From Gammaproteobacteria bacterium (GTDB lineage Bacteria > Pseudomonadota > Gammaproteobacteria > Xanthomonadales > SZUA-36): DNA of 64,000 nucleotides. How positions within the stretch are numbered: position 1 is the first letter of the stretch; each line of letters opens with the position of its first letter. The DNA lies in the NCBI GenBank assembly GCA_021772935.1, contig JAJFLA010000049.1:186001-250000 (forward strand). Direction: 5' to 3'. Below the pieces are notes generated by a model. That model ran no database searches, was not told the DNA's origin, and worked only from the letters and a program-made list of their open reading frames with translations. A program made the translations under genes and the position numbers. This document shows positions 17,350-27,119 of the stretch, piece after piece.

Positions 17350-18594
17350 GTGCAACAGCTTTGCCCTCATGCCACTGAAGTGGTTCGTCGTCTTCAGGAA
17401 GAGGGTTATGAGGCTTACATCGTAGGCGGTAGCGTACGTGATTTGTTGTTGGGCAAAGTACCCAAAGACTACGATGTGGCGACCGATGCGATACCGGAGG
17501 AAGTCAAAACTGTATTTCCACGAGCCCGGCTGATTGGACGCCGTTTTCGATTGGCTCATGTGCGTATGGGTGGCACATTAATCGAGGTTGCCACATTTCG
17601 TGGCCCGCAGGTTAATGAGGATGACGACCACATGCATCAGAACGGCCGCATATTGCGGGACAATGTCTGGGGCAGTCTTGAAGAAGATGCCATACGGCGC
17701 GATTTTACCATCAATGCATTGTTTCTTGATCCGATCAGTGGTGATATTCAGGATTTTGTCGGTGGTTACAGGGATTTGTCTGAACGCAAATTGAGATTGA
17801 TTGGGGATGCCCCTACACGTTACCGGGAAGACCCGGTAAGGCTGCTGCGTGCAGCCCGGTTTGTCGCCAAGCTTGGTGTTGAGTTGGGTGAGGAGACGGC
17901 GAAGCCTGTCAATGAAATGGCATCACTGCTTAAAGATATTCCACCTGCTCGTTTGTTTGAAGAAGTCTGCAAGTTGTTTATGACAGGCCATGCAGCCAGG
18001 ACGCTGGAGGCTTTGCAGCGATTTCAGTTAACCCGTGCCCTGTTTCCCGTGCTCAAGGCTAAGGGCAGTTCCGGCAAGGCCCAAACCGGGCCATTGATGG
18101 ACACTGCGATGAAGAACACGGATGAACGCATTGCGGTACAAAAACCGGTCACGCCGGCTTTTCTATTGGCGGCTTTGTTGTGGCAGCCGGTACGGGAGAG
18201 GGCGAGTACTTTGGAAGCTGGAGGCATGCAGGAGTATTTGGCCCTGAGTCAGGCAGCGGATGAAGTGATTGCAAAGCAGGTGCAAAGAACCGCAATTCCA
18301 CGTCGTTTTAGTGTAATAACCCGCCAAATCTGGACCATGCAACCACGCTTTAATCATACCCGCGGCCGCCGTGCAAAAGCTTTGCTGGGTGAACGGCGCT
18401 TTCGGGCAGCGTATGACTTCCTGTTGTTGAGAGCCGAGGAAGATGCTTCATTAAAAGATCTGTGTGATCACTGGACCGAAGCCCAAAAGGGCGTGGTATT
18501 GAATACTGGCCAGGGTGACAGGTACAAAAACGATTCCCGGCCGCCTCCACGCCGAAGAAATCGACGGCGTAGCACACCCGCTGCAAAATCCTGA
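17350..18594 (+). CDS. pcnB: Poly(A) polymerase I
   Basis: 414 aa from the GTG used here. The nucleotidyltransferase motif YIVGGSVRDLLLGKVPKDYDVATDA has the metal-binding DxD. RRFRLAHVRMGGTLIEVATFR and RRDFTINALFLDP follow, then the RNA-binding region and a basic C-terminus (RPPPRRRNRRRST). It adds poly(A) tails to RNA 3' ends, promoting decay. Upstream in the same frame, codons 17317-17349 encode a conserved-looking stretch ending AEHGIAV, comparable to PREQHAIS in E. coli PcnB. No ATG, GTG or TTG occurs between the stop at 17269 and 17350. E. coli pcnB is known to start at AUU, so the true start may be a non-canonical ATT or ATC near 17302-17323. folK follows 28 bases later. Confidence 0.93.
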   Translation: MQQLCPHATEVVRRLQEEGYEAYIVGGSVRDLLLGKVPKDYDVATDAIPEEVKTVFPRARLIGRRFRLAHVRMGGTLIEVATFRGPQVNEDDDHMHQNGRILRDNVWGSLEEDAIRRDFTINALFLDPISGDIQDFVGGYRDLSERKLRLIGDAPTRYREDPVRLLRAARFVAKLGVELGEETAKPVNEMASLLKDIPPARLFEEVCKLFMTGHAARTLEALQRFQLTRALFPVLKAKGSSGKAQTGPLMDTAMKNTDERIAVQKPVTPAFLLAALLWQPVRERASTLEAGGMQEYLALSQAADEVIAKQVQRTAIPRRFSVITRQIWTMQPRFNHTRGRRAKALLGERRFRAAYDFLLLRAEEDASLKDLCDHWTEAQKGVVLNTGQGDRYKNDSRPPPRRRNRRRSTPAAKS

Positions 18595-18622
18595 CAGCGC
18601 ACCCATATCGAGACGGGACATC

Positions 18623-19117
18623 ATGAAAGCATGGCTGGGTCTTGGCAGTAATCTACAACAACCGGCGATAAAACTTCAGCAGGCATTAACCAGACTGGGT
18701 GAGATAGATGGGGTTGGGATTTTAAGCAAATCTTCCTTTTACCGTACACCACCCTGGGGTGATGAAAATCAGGATGATTTCATCAACGCAGTTGTGCAAA
18801 TAGAAACAAATCTGGGTCCAACCCCGTTATTATATCAGTTGCAGTCAATTGAAAATGTGATGGGCCGGCAACGTAGCGGGCGCCGTTGGGGGCCACGACT
18901 GATCGACATCGACCTTTTGTTATATGGCGATAAGCAATGTCGATCGGAAGAACTGGAGTTACCCCACCCGCGTATGCACGAAAGGGCGTTTGTTTTAATG
19001 CCGATGTTTGAGCTTGATCCAATGTTGGAAATCCCCGGTTATGGCGCCATTGCAGAGTTGTTACAGCAACTCGATTGTAGTGACATTTTTCGTCTAAGAG
19101 ATGAGGCCGGGGATTAG
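18623..19117 (+). CDS. folK: 2-amino-4-hydroxy-6-hydroxymethyldihydropteridine pyrophosphokinase
   Basis: 164 aa HPPK. AWLGLGSNLQQP is the N-terminal signature. FYRTPPWGDENQDDFINAVVQIETNL and the family motif RRWGPRLIDIDLLLYGD contain the Mg-binding Asp pair, and LELPHPRMHERAFVLMPM closes the active site. It transfers pyrophosphate from ATP to the pterin in folate synthesis. The start at 18623 gives the standard N-terminus; upstream in-frame codons overlap pcnB. It forms the common pcnB-folK pair. Confidence 0.95.
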   Translation: MKAWLGLGSNLQQPAIKLQQALTRLGEIDGVGILSKSSFYRTPPWGDENQDDFINAVVQIETNLGPTPLLYQLQSIENVMGRQRSGRRWGPRLIDIDLLLYGDKQCRSEELELPHPRMHERAFVLMPMFELDPMLEIPGYGAIAELLQQLDCSDIFRLRDEAGD

Positions 19118-19208
19118 CGTGTGGGATGTCTCCCGAAAGTCCATTGGCACGGCAAGCAAATTTCGATACGAATAGCGGAGATATTTGTTGTTTTTTGTCC
19201 AGAAAAGG

Positions 19209-19236
19209 TTGCAATTATTAGGGTTAGTGGTATTAT
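19209..19236 (+). promoter_or_regulatory. Putative sigma-70 promoter in folK-pgi gap
   Basis: TTGCAA (19209-19214) and TATTAT (19231-19236, 5 of 6 to consensus) with 16-base spacing. The predicted start near 19242 precedes a structured segment that ends in an intrinsic terminator. The rest of the 419-base folK-pgi gap (19118-19536) holds no convincing gene; the pgi promoter must lie right of the terminator, in a very AT-rich stretch. Confidence 0.45.
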
Positions 19237-19241
19237 TACAA

Positions 19242-19347
19242 CCAATCTTGGTAAGACCGCAACACATACCAAGGTCGCAGGGCGCAAAAAGACGGATACA
19301 TCACTCCAGAATATGCCTTTCTCCGTAATTGGAGAGAGGCATTTTTT
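19242..19347 (+). ncRNA. Candidate small RNA of about 105 nt
   Basis: The segment has its own promoter-like boxes, a 7-bp hairpin (CTTGGTA at 19247-19253 pairing with TACCAAG at 19267-19273), an unpaired A-rich middle with a GGA triplet, and a strong terminator. It contains no good ribosome-binding site with an ORF. It could instead be a terminated leader, but pgi starts almost 190 bases after the terminator. It matches no small RNA or riboswitch that I recognise. Confidence 0.4.
19314..19347 (+). terminator. Intrinsic terminator
   Basis: TGCCTTTCTCC (19314-19324) pairs with GGAGAGAGGCA (19331-19341) with one G-T wobble around a 6-base loop, followed by six T. It is a strong rho-independent terminator. 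It ends either the candidate small RNA or read-through from folK. Confidence 0.85.
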
Positions 19348-19536
19348 TGTCTGTTGAATTTGTCATGCCTGCTAGTATATTATGTATATAATCAATAGTA
19401 TACAGGTTAATTAATGTTAACTGTGTTTACTTATCGTCAATTTGAAATAGTAACTCCAAAAATTTGCATACAGATATCAAAGACGATGTTGCTATCGGGC
19501 ATTCAGATTAAGTCAATTAAGGTGTAAAACGACATC

Positions 19537-21150
19537 ATGAACCAGAAATTTCTTCATGCGTTGCAAAAATACAACATTAATAGCCATGGAAAACCATTAT
19601 CTGAACGTCTTTGTGAGCCAAATCGCTTCAAAAATTTCAGTGCAAGCAGCGCTGATTTATTACTGGATTTTTCACGTACAGAGCTGGATCAGCAATCTTT
19701 AAAACTGTTGCTGGAACTGACTGAAAAAAGCGCTGTAGAAGAAGCCCTGAAGCGGCTATTTAATGGCGAGAATATTAACTACACAGAAAACCGACCAGCC
19801 TTGCATATGGCACTGCGCAGTGACGATGTGCTCAACAAACTCGACGCAATAACTGTCGCGGCTGTGACAGAAAATCGGCAACGAATGCTTAAGTTTGCAG
19901 CCAGGTTTGCGGCCGGTCAATTACCGAACAAACCTGATCAACAGGTTCGTCACATCATCCACATTGGTATAGGTGGTTCTGTACTGGGACCACGTCTTCT
20001 GATCGAGGCTCTGGGAAATAGTACCTCGCCACAAGTACATTTTCTGTCATCGGTGGATGCACATTTTCGCAAAAATTTACTGGCACGCCTGGATCCGGCC
20101 GAAACTGCTGTTATTGTCGCAACAAAGAGCTTTACAACTGGTGAAACATTACTCCATGCAAGCAGGGTACTGCATTGGATGACACGGGCGCTGGGACAGG
20201 AGGCTGCACTTCAACGTCTGTTTGCTGTTAGTGGGAATCAGCAAGCAGTTGAAGCATTTGGTGTACCACAGGCAAACACATTAGACCTGCCTGAATGGGT
20301 GGGTGGGCGCTATTCGATCTGGTCAGCTGTCAGTCTGTCAGCGGCCGCAGTGATGGGTGAAGGTGGCTTCGCTGAGTTTTTGCGTGGCGCTGCTGAAATG
20401 GATCATCATGTTCAAACTGCGGCACTTGCGGAAAATCTACCGGTCTTGATGGCTTTGATCGGCATTTGGCATCGCAATGTCTGCAATTTCCCGGCAACGG
20501 CAGTAATCCCATATGACCATCGCCTGCGTTCTCTTCCTGCCTATTTACAACAACTGGTGATGGAATCAAATGGTAAATCGATTGATAGCCAGAACAGGCG
20601 TGTTGACTACGATACATCCCCGGTCCTGTTCGGTGAGGCGGGTACTGATGCCCAACATTCATTGTTTCAGATGTTTCATCAGGGTAGCGATATAGTGCCA
20701 CTGAGTTTTATTGGTGTTATCAATCCAGATCATGAAGATAAAGAGGCGCATGCCAGCTTGTTGGCAAATTTGCTGGCGCAGGCAACAGCGCTGGCAACCG
20801 GTACGACGGGTCAGGATAATGAAAAAATACTGGATGAGGTGAGGCCGCAGAGCGGTCGAGAGGGTGGCCTGGGCCATGCACACAGGCAAATGCCGGGTGG
20901 GCGACCTTCCGATGTTTTATTGTTGGATAAACTGACGCCTTTCAGTCTTGGTCAGTTGCTGGCACTTTATGAGCACAAGGTATTTGTCGAGAGTGTAATT
21001 TGGGATATCAATCCTTTCGACCAGTTTGGTGTTGAACTGGGTAAAGTGGTGGCAAAAGCCATCCAGCCAGCTTTAGAAGATGAATCTCATCCTGTTCCAG
21101 CCAGCTACGGATTGGACGCGATTCTGGCTTACATCCACAGCAAAAAATAA
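19537..21150 (+). CDS. pgi: Glucose-6-phosphate isomerase
   Basis: 537 aa, slightly shorter than E. coli Pgi (549). HIGIGGSVLGPRLLIEAL (about 146-163), the phosphate loop ATKSFTTGET, the PGI signature region VLFGEAGTDAQHSLFQMFHQG with the catalytic His, and the C-terminal FDQFGVELGKVVAK with the catalytic Lys are all present. It interconverts glucose-6-phosphate and fructose-6-phosphate. The N-terminal KxH/NxFxxF region (RFKNFSASSADLLLDFSR) supports the ATG at 19537. It stands alone between folK and leuS. Confidence 0.97.
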   Translation: MNQKFLHALQKYNINSHGKPLSERLCEPNRFKNFSASSADLLLDFSRTELDQQSLKLLLELTEKSAVEEALKRLFNGENINYTENRPALHMALRSDDVLNKLDAITVAAVTENRQRMLKFAARFAAGQLPNKPDQQVRHIIHIGIGGSVLGPRLLIEALGNSTSPQVHFLSSVDAHFRKNLLARLDPAETAVIVATKSFTTGETLLHASRVLHWMTRALGQEAALQRLFAVSGNQQAVEAFGVPQANTLDLPEWVGGRYSIWSAVSLSAAAVMGEGGFAEFLRGAAEMDHHVQTAALAENLPVLMALIGIWHRNVCNFPATAVIPYDHRLRSLPAYLQQLVMESNGKSIDSQNRRVDYDTSPVLFGEAGTDAQHSLFQMFHQGSDIVPLSFIGVINPDHEDKEAHASLLANLLAQATALATGTTGQDNEKILDEVRPQSGREGGLGHAHRQMPGGRPSDVLLLDKLTPFSLGQLLALYEHKVFVESVIWDINPFDQFGVELGKVVAKAIQPALEDESHPVPASYGLDAILAYIHSKK

Positions 21151-21310
21151 TCTCTGGGGATGAATGGTGTTTCGTGGTGATACTAGGGCCGTGCGGGGTG
21201 ATTGTTATGGATTGGCAGCTTTAATCTCCAAACAGTCTTTTTTGTCCTGTTGGGGTCGGTTATGCTTCGCATTCAGAATTAAGCAGACAGGCTATCAGGC
21301 CGGATAAAAC

Positions 21311-23920
21311 ATGGAACAAACGCCTTACAACCCATTAGAGATAGAAGTACGTGTACAGGCGTGCTGGGATAGTGACAAGACCTACCAGGTGACGGAAAAC
21401 CCTGATACTGAAAAGTTTTATTGCCTGTCCATGTTGCCTTACCCCTCCGGGGCATTACACATGGGCCATGTGCGTAATTACACCATCGGTGATGTGGTTA
21501 GCCGTTACCAGCGTATGCTGGGTAAAAATGTGTTGCAGCCGATGGGTTGGGATGCCTTCGGTCTGCCAGCAGAAAATGCTGCGATCAAGAACAATACCGC
21601 GCCAGCCAAATGGACCTATGCAAATATCGAGCATATGCGCCAGCAATTGCAACGACTTGGTTTTGCTTATGACTGGTCACGTGAGTTCGCCACTTGCACG
21701 CCGGAGTATTACCGCTGGGAACAGCTGATGTTCACCCGCTTAATGAAAAAGGGTCTTGCTTATCGTAAAGACTCCGAGGTCAATTGGGATCCGGTTGACC
21801 AGACCGTACTGGCTAATGAACAGGTCGTTGATGGCCGTGGTTGGCGTTCGGGTGCGCTTGTTGAACGTCGTACCATCCCACAGTGGTTTTTACGCATTAC
21901 CGATTACGCAGATGAACTGCTCAACGGTCTGGATGACCTGGAGCAATGGCCGGAGGCGGTCAAGACCATGCAACGTAACTGGATTGGGCGTTCTGAAGGC
22001 GCTGAATTTGAGATGTATGTATGCGACAGTTCAGGTCGGGTAACGTCCGGTGCCCCGTCTGTAGGTGTATTCACCACCCGCCCGGATACTGCATTTGGTA
22101 TGACCTATGCAGTACTTGCGCCGGAACACCCTCTGGTGATTGAAATCACCACTGATGCCTGTCGAAAACAGGTTGATACATTCATTCAATCGGCCCGCCA
22201 GAGCAGCGAAGCCGATCGTACTTCTGCGGAAGGTAGCCTGGAAAAACGTGGTGTTGATACCGGGGCATTTCTTTTCAATCCGTTCACTGGCAAAGCGGTG
22301 CCACTGTATATTGCCGATTATGTGTTGATGGGTTACGGAACTGGCGCGATTATGGCGGTACCCGGTCAGGACCAACGCGATTGGGATTTTGCCAAGGCAC
22401 ATAATCTACCCATCGTGCGGACCGTAAAGACCCCTGAAGACTGGCAGGGTGAAGCCTACGTTGATGATGGTGTGGCAATTAACAGTGAATGGTTGAACGG
22501 ACTCGGTGTAACTGAAGCTAAAGAAAAAGCCATATCATGGCTGGAAGCTGAAGGTATCGGTGAGCGCAAAGTGAATTTTCGTCTGCGTGACTGGGGTGTC
22601 AGTCGGCAGCGGTACTGGGGTTGTCCAATCCCGGTTATTTACTGTCCAGATTGTGGTGCGCTGCCGGTGCCAGAGGATCAGTTGCCAGTTGTATTGCCCG
22701 AAGACGTTACCTTCATGGGTGTGCAATCGCCGATAAAAGCTGACTCCGAGTGGCGTAAAACTCAATGTCCACAGTGCGGCGGTGCCGCTGAACGGGAAAC
22801 CGATACGTTTGACACGTTCATGGAGTCATCCTGGTATTGTGCACGATATTGCTCGCCTGGTGCCGATGGCATGGTCGACGAGCGTGCAAATTACTGGCTG
22901 CCGGTAGATCAGTACATTGGTGGTATTGAACACGCTATTTTGCACCTGATGTACTTCCGCTTCTATCACAAGTTAATGCGTGATGCCGGTATGCTGGAGA
23001 CCGACGAACCGGTCACGCGTCTTCTCTGCCAGGGTATGGTTGTAGCGGAAACATTTCGACGCGATACCGATGACGGTGGTACTACCTGGTTCAATCCTGC
23101 CGATGTCATTGTCGAGCGGGACGACAAGGGTAAGATGACTGGTGCAACATTAACCGCGGATGGATTACCGGTGGAAATCGGTGCGATTGAAAAAATGTCC
23201 AAATCCAAAAATAATGGTGTGGATCCGAGACATCTGGTTGAGCGTTACGGTGCTGATACTGTTCGCCTGTTTTCCATGTTTGCTTCACCACCTGACCAGT
23301 CCCTTGAATGGTCAGATTCAGGTGTAGAAGGGTCCTTCCGATTTTTACGTCGACTGTGGTTTATGTGCACTGAGCATATTGCTGCCGGACCTGCCGAAGT
23401 TTTAAATACCCGTGAACTGAACGCGGAACAAAAAACCATCCGGCGTTATGTTCACGATGCCATTGCCAAGGTGAGTGACGATATCGGCCGCCGACAAACA
23501 TTTAATACTGCCATTGCAGCGGTAATGGAGCTGAGCAACCATCTGGGGCGGTTTGAAGACCGCAGTGTGCAGGGTCGCGCGGTGCTGGATGAGGCCTGGA
23601 AGGCCGTGGTACGCTTATTGGCTCCAATCACACCGCATATCTGTGAAACTTTGTGGGAAATGCTGGGTGAACGCGACAGCGTGGTTAACACACCATGGCC
23701 GGACGTAGACGAGGCCGCGCGTGTGCGTGATCAGGTCACGCTGGTGGTACAGGTAAATGGCAAGTTGCGGGCCCGCCTGGAGTTGGCGCCTGGAGGTGAT
23801 GAGGAACAGGCCATGGCCGCTGCGATGGCAGAGCAGAACGTCACGCGGCATACCGAAGGAAAAAAGATCCGCAAAGTTATTTATATTTCAGACCGGCTGT
23901 TGAACATCGTTGTAAGCTAG
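21311..23920 (+). CDS. leuS: Leucyl-tRNA synthetase
   Basis: 869 aa class Ia synthetase. HMGH is at 50-53 ([16 protein letters not shown]). The CP1 editing domain (about 225-420) contains [21 protein letters not shown] and the Asp-containing [14 protein letters not shown]. The zinc region [11 protein letters not shown] and CPQCGG follow. KMSKS is at about 628-632 ([13 protein letters not shown]). The C-terminal ligand-binding domain ends [14 protein letters not shown]. It heads the conserved leuS-lptE-holA-nadD cluster. Confidence 0.98.
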   Translation: MEQTPYNPLEIEVRVQACWDSDKTYQVTENPDTEKFYCLSMLPYPSGALHMGHVRNYTIGDVVSRYQRMLGKNVLQPMGWDAFGLPAENAAIKNNTAPAKWTYANIEHMRQQLQRLGFAYDWSREFATCTPEYYRWEQLMFTRLMKKGLAYRKDSEVNWDPVDQTVLANEQVVDGRGWRSGALVERRTIPQWFLRITDYADELLNGLDDLEQWPEAVKTMQRNWIGRSEGAEFEMYVCDSSGRVTSGAPSVGVFTTRPDTAFGMTYAVLAPEHPLVIEITTDACRKQVDTFIQSARQSSEADRTSAEGSLEKRGVDTGAFLFNPFTGKAVPLYIADYVLMGYGTGAIMAVPGQDQRDWDFAKAHNLPIVRTVKTPEDWQGEAYVDDGVAINSEWLNGLGVTEAKEKAISWLEAEGIGERKVNFRLRDWGVSRQRYWGCPIPVIYCPDCGALPVPEDQLPVVLPEDVTFMGVQSPIKADSEWRKTQCPQCGGAAERETDTFDTFMESSWYCARYCSPGADGMVDERANYWLPVDQYIGGIEHAILHLMYFRFYHKLMRDAGMLETDEPVTRLLCQGMVVAETFRRDTDDGGTTWFNPADVIVERDDKGKMTGATLTADGLPVEIGAIEKMSKSKNNGVDPRHLVERYGADTVRLFSMFASPPDQSLEWSDSGVEGSFRFLRRLWFMCTEHIAAGPAEVLNTRELNAEQKTIRRYVHDAIAKVSDDIGRRQTFNTAIAAVMELSNHLGRFEDRSVQGRAVLDEAWKAVVRLLAPITPHICETLWEMLGERDSVVNTPWPDVDEAARVRDQVTLVVQVNGKLRARLELAPGGDEEQAMAAAMAEQNVTRHTEGKKIRKVIYISDRLLNIVVS

Positions 23921-23949
23921 TTCGATACACTACACCAGGGCCCGTCATC

Positions 23950-24444
23950 ATGATGAAATTACACCGTTTATTTTCACTATTGTCAGTCTTGCTACTGGTC
24001 ACTGCTTGCGGGTTCCATTTGCAAACGCGGGCCGAATTGCCTGCAGAAATGCAACGCACCAAACTGGACATACAGTTACCTTACAGTGAATTCGCACGAC
24101 GGCTGGAAATTCATCTGGAGCAAAATGGTGTAAAGGTCGTGACCTCGCTTGATAACGTTGCCGTGCTTGAAGTGCCGCTTAACCGCATGCGTAAGGAAAT
24201 CCAGTCCATTGGTGATAACGCTCGCGTACGAGAGTTTTTAATTCGTCATACCGTCCAGTTCCGCTTGCTCGACAGCAACGGCACCGAGCTGGTTCCGATG
24301 CAGACTTTTGAGCAAACACGTACTTACAGCTTTACGGCTCAGGACATCCTTGCTGCAGAGCAGGAAGATGAGTTTCTGCGTGGTGATCTGGCTGACAGCA
24401 TGGCCCGAATGGTCGTCAGACGACTAGGTACCTATGGTAAGTAA
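23950..24444 (+). CDS. lptE: LPS-assembly lipoprotein LptE
   Basis: 164 aa. The lipoprotein signal ends at LVTAC-GFHL (Cys about 18), and GFHL after the Cys is the family hallmark. The rest is a small alpha/beta domain ending in a helix (LADSMARMVVRRLGTYGK). LptE plugs the LptD barrel and helps export lipopolysaccharide to the outer leaflet. Its place between leuS and holA is the standard gammaproteobacterial position. Confidence 0.93.
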   Translation: MMKLHRLFSLLSVLLLVTACGFHLQTRAELPAEMQRTKLDIQLPYSEFARRLEIHLEQNGVKVVTSLDNVAVLEVPLNRMRKEIQSIGDNARVREFLIRHTVQFRLLDSNGTELVPMQTFEQTRTYSFTAQDILAAEQEDEFLRGDLADSMARMVVRRLGTYGK

Positions 24445-24477
24445 TTATCATGTTTGACACTACACTAGCAGTGCGAT

Positions 24478-25476
24478 ATGGCGCTTAGAGCAGAACAACT
24501 TGCCGCCAGTCTGCAACGTGGACTAGCACCGGTTTACCTGATTGCGGGTGAAGAACCGCTTTTATTACAGGAATGTTGTGACCAGGTCAGAGAGGCGGCA
24601 AAGGCTCAAGGTTTTATCGAGCGCGAATTGTTACAGGTCGAGCGTGGTTTTGACTGGTCGGAGTTAGAGCAAGCGGCTGCACCATCGTTATTTGCTACTC
24701 AGAAAATTATCGACTTGCGCTTGCGCACCGGGAAGCCCGGTCGGGAGGGTGCCAGGGTACTCACCGAATGGGCAAAGGCCCCGGACCCTGACATGGTGTT
24801 AATGGTGAGTTGTGAGCAATGGGATGCGGGGTCACGCAAGTCAAAATGGGCCACCCAACTTGAAAAAGCAGGTCAGCGTGTAGATATTTGGCCGATCAAA
24901 GCACAGGAGTTGCCGCGCTGGCTGGAACTACGCATGCAACAGCACGGTATGCAGCCAGAGCAGGAAGTCATAGGCATATTGGCAGACAGGCTCGAAGGTA
25001 ACCTGCTCGCCGCCCGACAGGAAATAGATCGCCTGGCCTTGATCAAGGGAAAAGGTACGGTCACGGTAGATGATGTTTTAAAAGTTGTGGCTGATAGCAG
25101 TCGGTTTGATGCTTTTGCATTGGCAGAACACATGTTGACCGGCAATTTACGTGACGGACTACGTGTAGCCGCAGGTTTGAAGCGCATGGATACTCCACTT
25201 CCGATGTTGCTGGGTGCGTTATTGCGGGAGATAAGGACCACCGAGGCGTTCAGGCTGGCCATGCGTGGGGGTGAACAGGAGACTATGGTATTCAGGCGCT
25301 TGAATGTATGGCATAACCGACAGAACACCATTCGTACAGCGGCCAGGCGACTGGATACACGCATGCTGTTTGGGGCATCCAAAACACTCTCGTTGATTGA
25401 CCGACAGAGCAAGGGGCGGGCAGCTGGTGATCCCTGGCAAAGCATCAATACCCTGTTACTGCAGTTGTCTGCCTGA
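24478..25476 (+). CDS. holA: DNA polymerase III subunit delta
   Basis: 332 aa. The N-terminal ATPase-like fold (PVYLIAGEEPLLLQECCDQVREAAKAQGF) and the region LFATQKIIDLRL (beta-clamp opening) are typical. The C-terminal collar domain contains AAGLKRMDTPLPMLLGALLREIR. It is the wrench of the clamp loader. The gene lies 33 bases after lptE and 28 bases before nadD. Confidence 0.95.
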   Translation: MALRAEQLAASLQRGLAPVYLIAGEEPLLLQECCDQVREAAKAQGFIERELLQVERGFDWSELEQAAAPSLFATQKIIDLRLRTGKPGREGARVLTEWAKAPDPDMVLMVSCEQWDAGSRKSKWATQLEKAGQRVDIWPIKAQELPRWLELRMQQHGMQPEQEVIGILADRLEGNLLAARQEIDRLALIKGKGTVTVDDVLKVVADSSRFDAFALAEHMLTGNLRDGLRVAAGLKRMDTPLPMLLGALLREIRTTEAFRLAMRGGEQETMVFRRLNVWHNRQNTIRTAARRLDTRMLFGASKTLSLIDRQSKGRAAGDPWQSINTLLLQLSA

Positions 25477-25504
25477 GCATGGTCAGCGGCGAGCCAGATT
25501 TAAC

Positions 25505-26167
25505 ATGAGTCATGAAGATCAGCTTTCAATCGAGCCGTTGGCATTATTCGGTGGCACATTTGATCCGGTGCATTATGGGCACCTTCGATGTGCAGAGGAG
25601 GCGCGTCAAAAGCTGAATCTTAAACATCTGTATCTGCTGCCCGCTGGCAGCCCTCCGCATCGCAAGACACCATCGGCGACGGCCAAGCAAAGGTTGGAAA
25701 TGTTACAGCTTGCGCAGTCAGAGTTTCCACATTTAATGATTGATGACCGCGAAACCCGTCGAGGCGGCCCTTCGTATATGGTTGATACGCTACGTGAGTT
25801 GCGCGCAGAGTTACCACAACAGCCATTGTTGTTATTGCTCGGGCAGGATGCCGCCAACCACCTGCACAGTTGGTTTGACTGGGAACAACTGTTTGCGCTC
25901 GCCCACATTGTGGTTCTGAGCAGACCGGAGGCGAAAGCAGAATATCGGCAAGATTTGGCAAAACGAATTCAACGATGTTTGAGTGTTGACGCACGAGAAC
26001 TGCTGCACTCAGAAGCGGGTAGGGTGCTACCACTAAAGGTTACATCCATTGATATTTCAGCCACGACTATCAAGAGCATCATCCGCCTGGGACGCTCACC
26101 GCGGTCGATGTTGCCGGAGGCAGTATTGGACTACATCAACCAAAACCGACTGTATGTGCCTGCTTGA
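25505..26167 (+). CDS. nadD: Nicotinate-nucleotide adenylyltransferase
   Basis: 220 aa. LFGGTFDPVHYGHLRCAEEA carries the HxGH nucleotidyltransferase motif. LPAGSPPHRKTPSATAKQRLEMLQLA and the C-terminal ISATTIKSIIRLGRSPRSMLPEAVLDYI (ISSTxxR motif) are conserved. It makes deamido-NAD from nicotinate mononucleotide. The start at 25505 (MSHEDQLSIEPLALFGG) was chosen; the longer frame would overlap holA by 80 bases. Confidence 0.96.
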   Translation: MSHEDQLSIEPLALFGGTFDPVHYGHLRCAEEARQKLNLKHLYLLPAGSPPHRKTPSATAKQRLEMLQLAQSEFPHLMIDDRETRRGGPSYMVDTLRELRAELPQQPLLLLLGQDAANHLHSWFDWEQLFALAHIVVLSRPEAKAEYRQDLAKRIQRCLSVDARELLHSEAGRVLPLKVTSIDISATTIKSIIRLGRSPRSMLPEAVLDYINQNRLYVPA

Positions 26168-26251
26168 AGGACAGCGAAATCACATGCTGAGCTTTACGTG
26201 ACCCACGTCGGCAGCTAAAATCAGTGAACTTCCTAAAGGTAATGCTCAAAT

Positions 26252-26635
26252 TTGAACACCCAAATCGTAGTTGACGAATTAACCACTGACCAGTTGCAAC
26301 AACTCGTTATTTCCTCATTAGAAGACTTCAAGGCCACCGATATCCAGGTGATCGATGTTTCAGGCAAAAACCCTTTGACTGAGCGCATGGTTATTGCTTC
26401 GGGAAATTCAACACGTCATGTTAAATCCATGGCTGAGCACCTTGTGCTCAAGGCCAAAGCCGAAGGTAACCCGCCGTTGGGTGTTGAAGGTACTGGTGAA
26501 GGGGAGTGGGTGCTGGTTGACCTGAATGACGTCATCGTTCACCTGATGCTGCCTCAGACCAGGGCTTTTTACAATCTTGAAAAGCTTTGGGAAGTCAGTG
26601 CTGATCATCGCAGCGGTGTAAGCAGTTCTGCCTGA
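26252..26635 (+). CDS. rsfS: Ribosome silencing factor RsfS
   Basis: 127 aa of the Iojap/RsfS family. VISSLEDFKATDIQVIDVSGKNPLTERMVIASGNSTRHVKSMAEHL and GEWVLVDLNDVIVHLMLPQTRAFYNLEKLW are the conserved core. It binds ribosomal protein L14 and blocks subunit joining in stationary phase. The start is TTG at 26252 with AAAGG 12 bases upstream; no ATG exists in this frame at the right place. It sits in the conserved nadD-rsfS-rlmH order. Confidence 0.95.
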   Translation: MNTQIVVDELTTDQLQQLVISSLEDFKATDIQVIDVSGKNPLTERMVIASGNSTRHVKSMAEHLVLKAKAEGNPPLGVEGTGEGEWVLVDLNDVIVHLMLPQTRAFYNLEKLWEVSADHRSGVSSSA

Positions 26636-26648
26636 AGGATACCTCTAA

Positions 26649-27119
26649 ATGCAATTGCTGGTGGCCGCCGTTGGCAAGCGTATGCCACGCTGGGTTAATG
26701 AAGCATGGGTCGAATATGCCCGCAGGATGCCGCCGGGACTGGCTTTATCCTTGCGTGAAGTGTCATTGGCAAAGCGTGGAAAAAATGCGGATACCCAACG
26801 CCTGACAGCCGTTGAAAGCAAAGCGATGTATGCAGCCATGCCGAAACAGGCCAGAGTCATTGCTCTGGATGTTCAGGGCCAGGCATGGTCAACCGAAAAG
26901 CTGGCATCGAATCTGGAGGAATGGATGAGCGAAGGTCGCGATGTCGGTTTTATGATTGGTGGACCTGATGGCATAAGCGCAGATATCATGCAAAAAGCAG
27001 ATAACCGCTGGTCGCTTGGACCACTGACTCTACCGCATCCCCTCGTCAGGGTCGTGTTAGCTGAGCAGTTGTACCGAGCCTGGTCTATTACACAAAATCA
27101 CCCTTATCACCGCGTATGA
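26649..27119 (+). CDS. rlmH: 23S rRNA pseudouridine-1915 N3-methyltransferase RlmH
   Basis: 156 aa SPOUT methyltransferase. The N-terminal QLLVAAVGKRMPRWVNEAWVEYARRMP, the SAM-binding knot (GFMIGGPDGIS, SLGPLTLPHPLVRVVLAEQLYRAWSI) and the C-terminus NHPYHRV are diagnostic. It methylates the pseudouridine in helix 69 of 23S rRNA. Its stop codon overlaps the maf start (ATGA). Confidence 0.97.
   Translation: MQLLVAAVGKRMPRWVNEAWVEYARRMPPGLALSLREVSLAKRGKNADTQRLTAVESKAMYAAMPKQARVIALDVQGQAWSTEKLASNLEEWMSEGRDVGFMIGGPDGISADIMQKADNRWSLGPLTLPHPLVRVVLAEQLYRAWSITQNHPYHRV

Noticed and set aside
19242-19347. Cyclic-di-GMP-I riboswitch
   Set aside because: GCAGGGCGCAAAA recalls part of that consensus, but the second conserved segment and the paired stems are missing.
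19121-19357. 78-aa plus-strand open frame between folK and pgi
   Set aside because: It runs through the promoter-like boxes and the terminator hairpin and has no credible start. A non-coding interpretation fits better.
24873-25448. 191-aa minus-strand open frame
   Set aside because: Antisense to holA, whose product is clearly recognisable.
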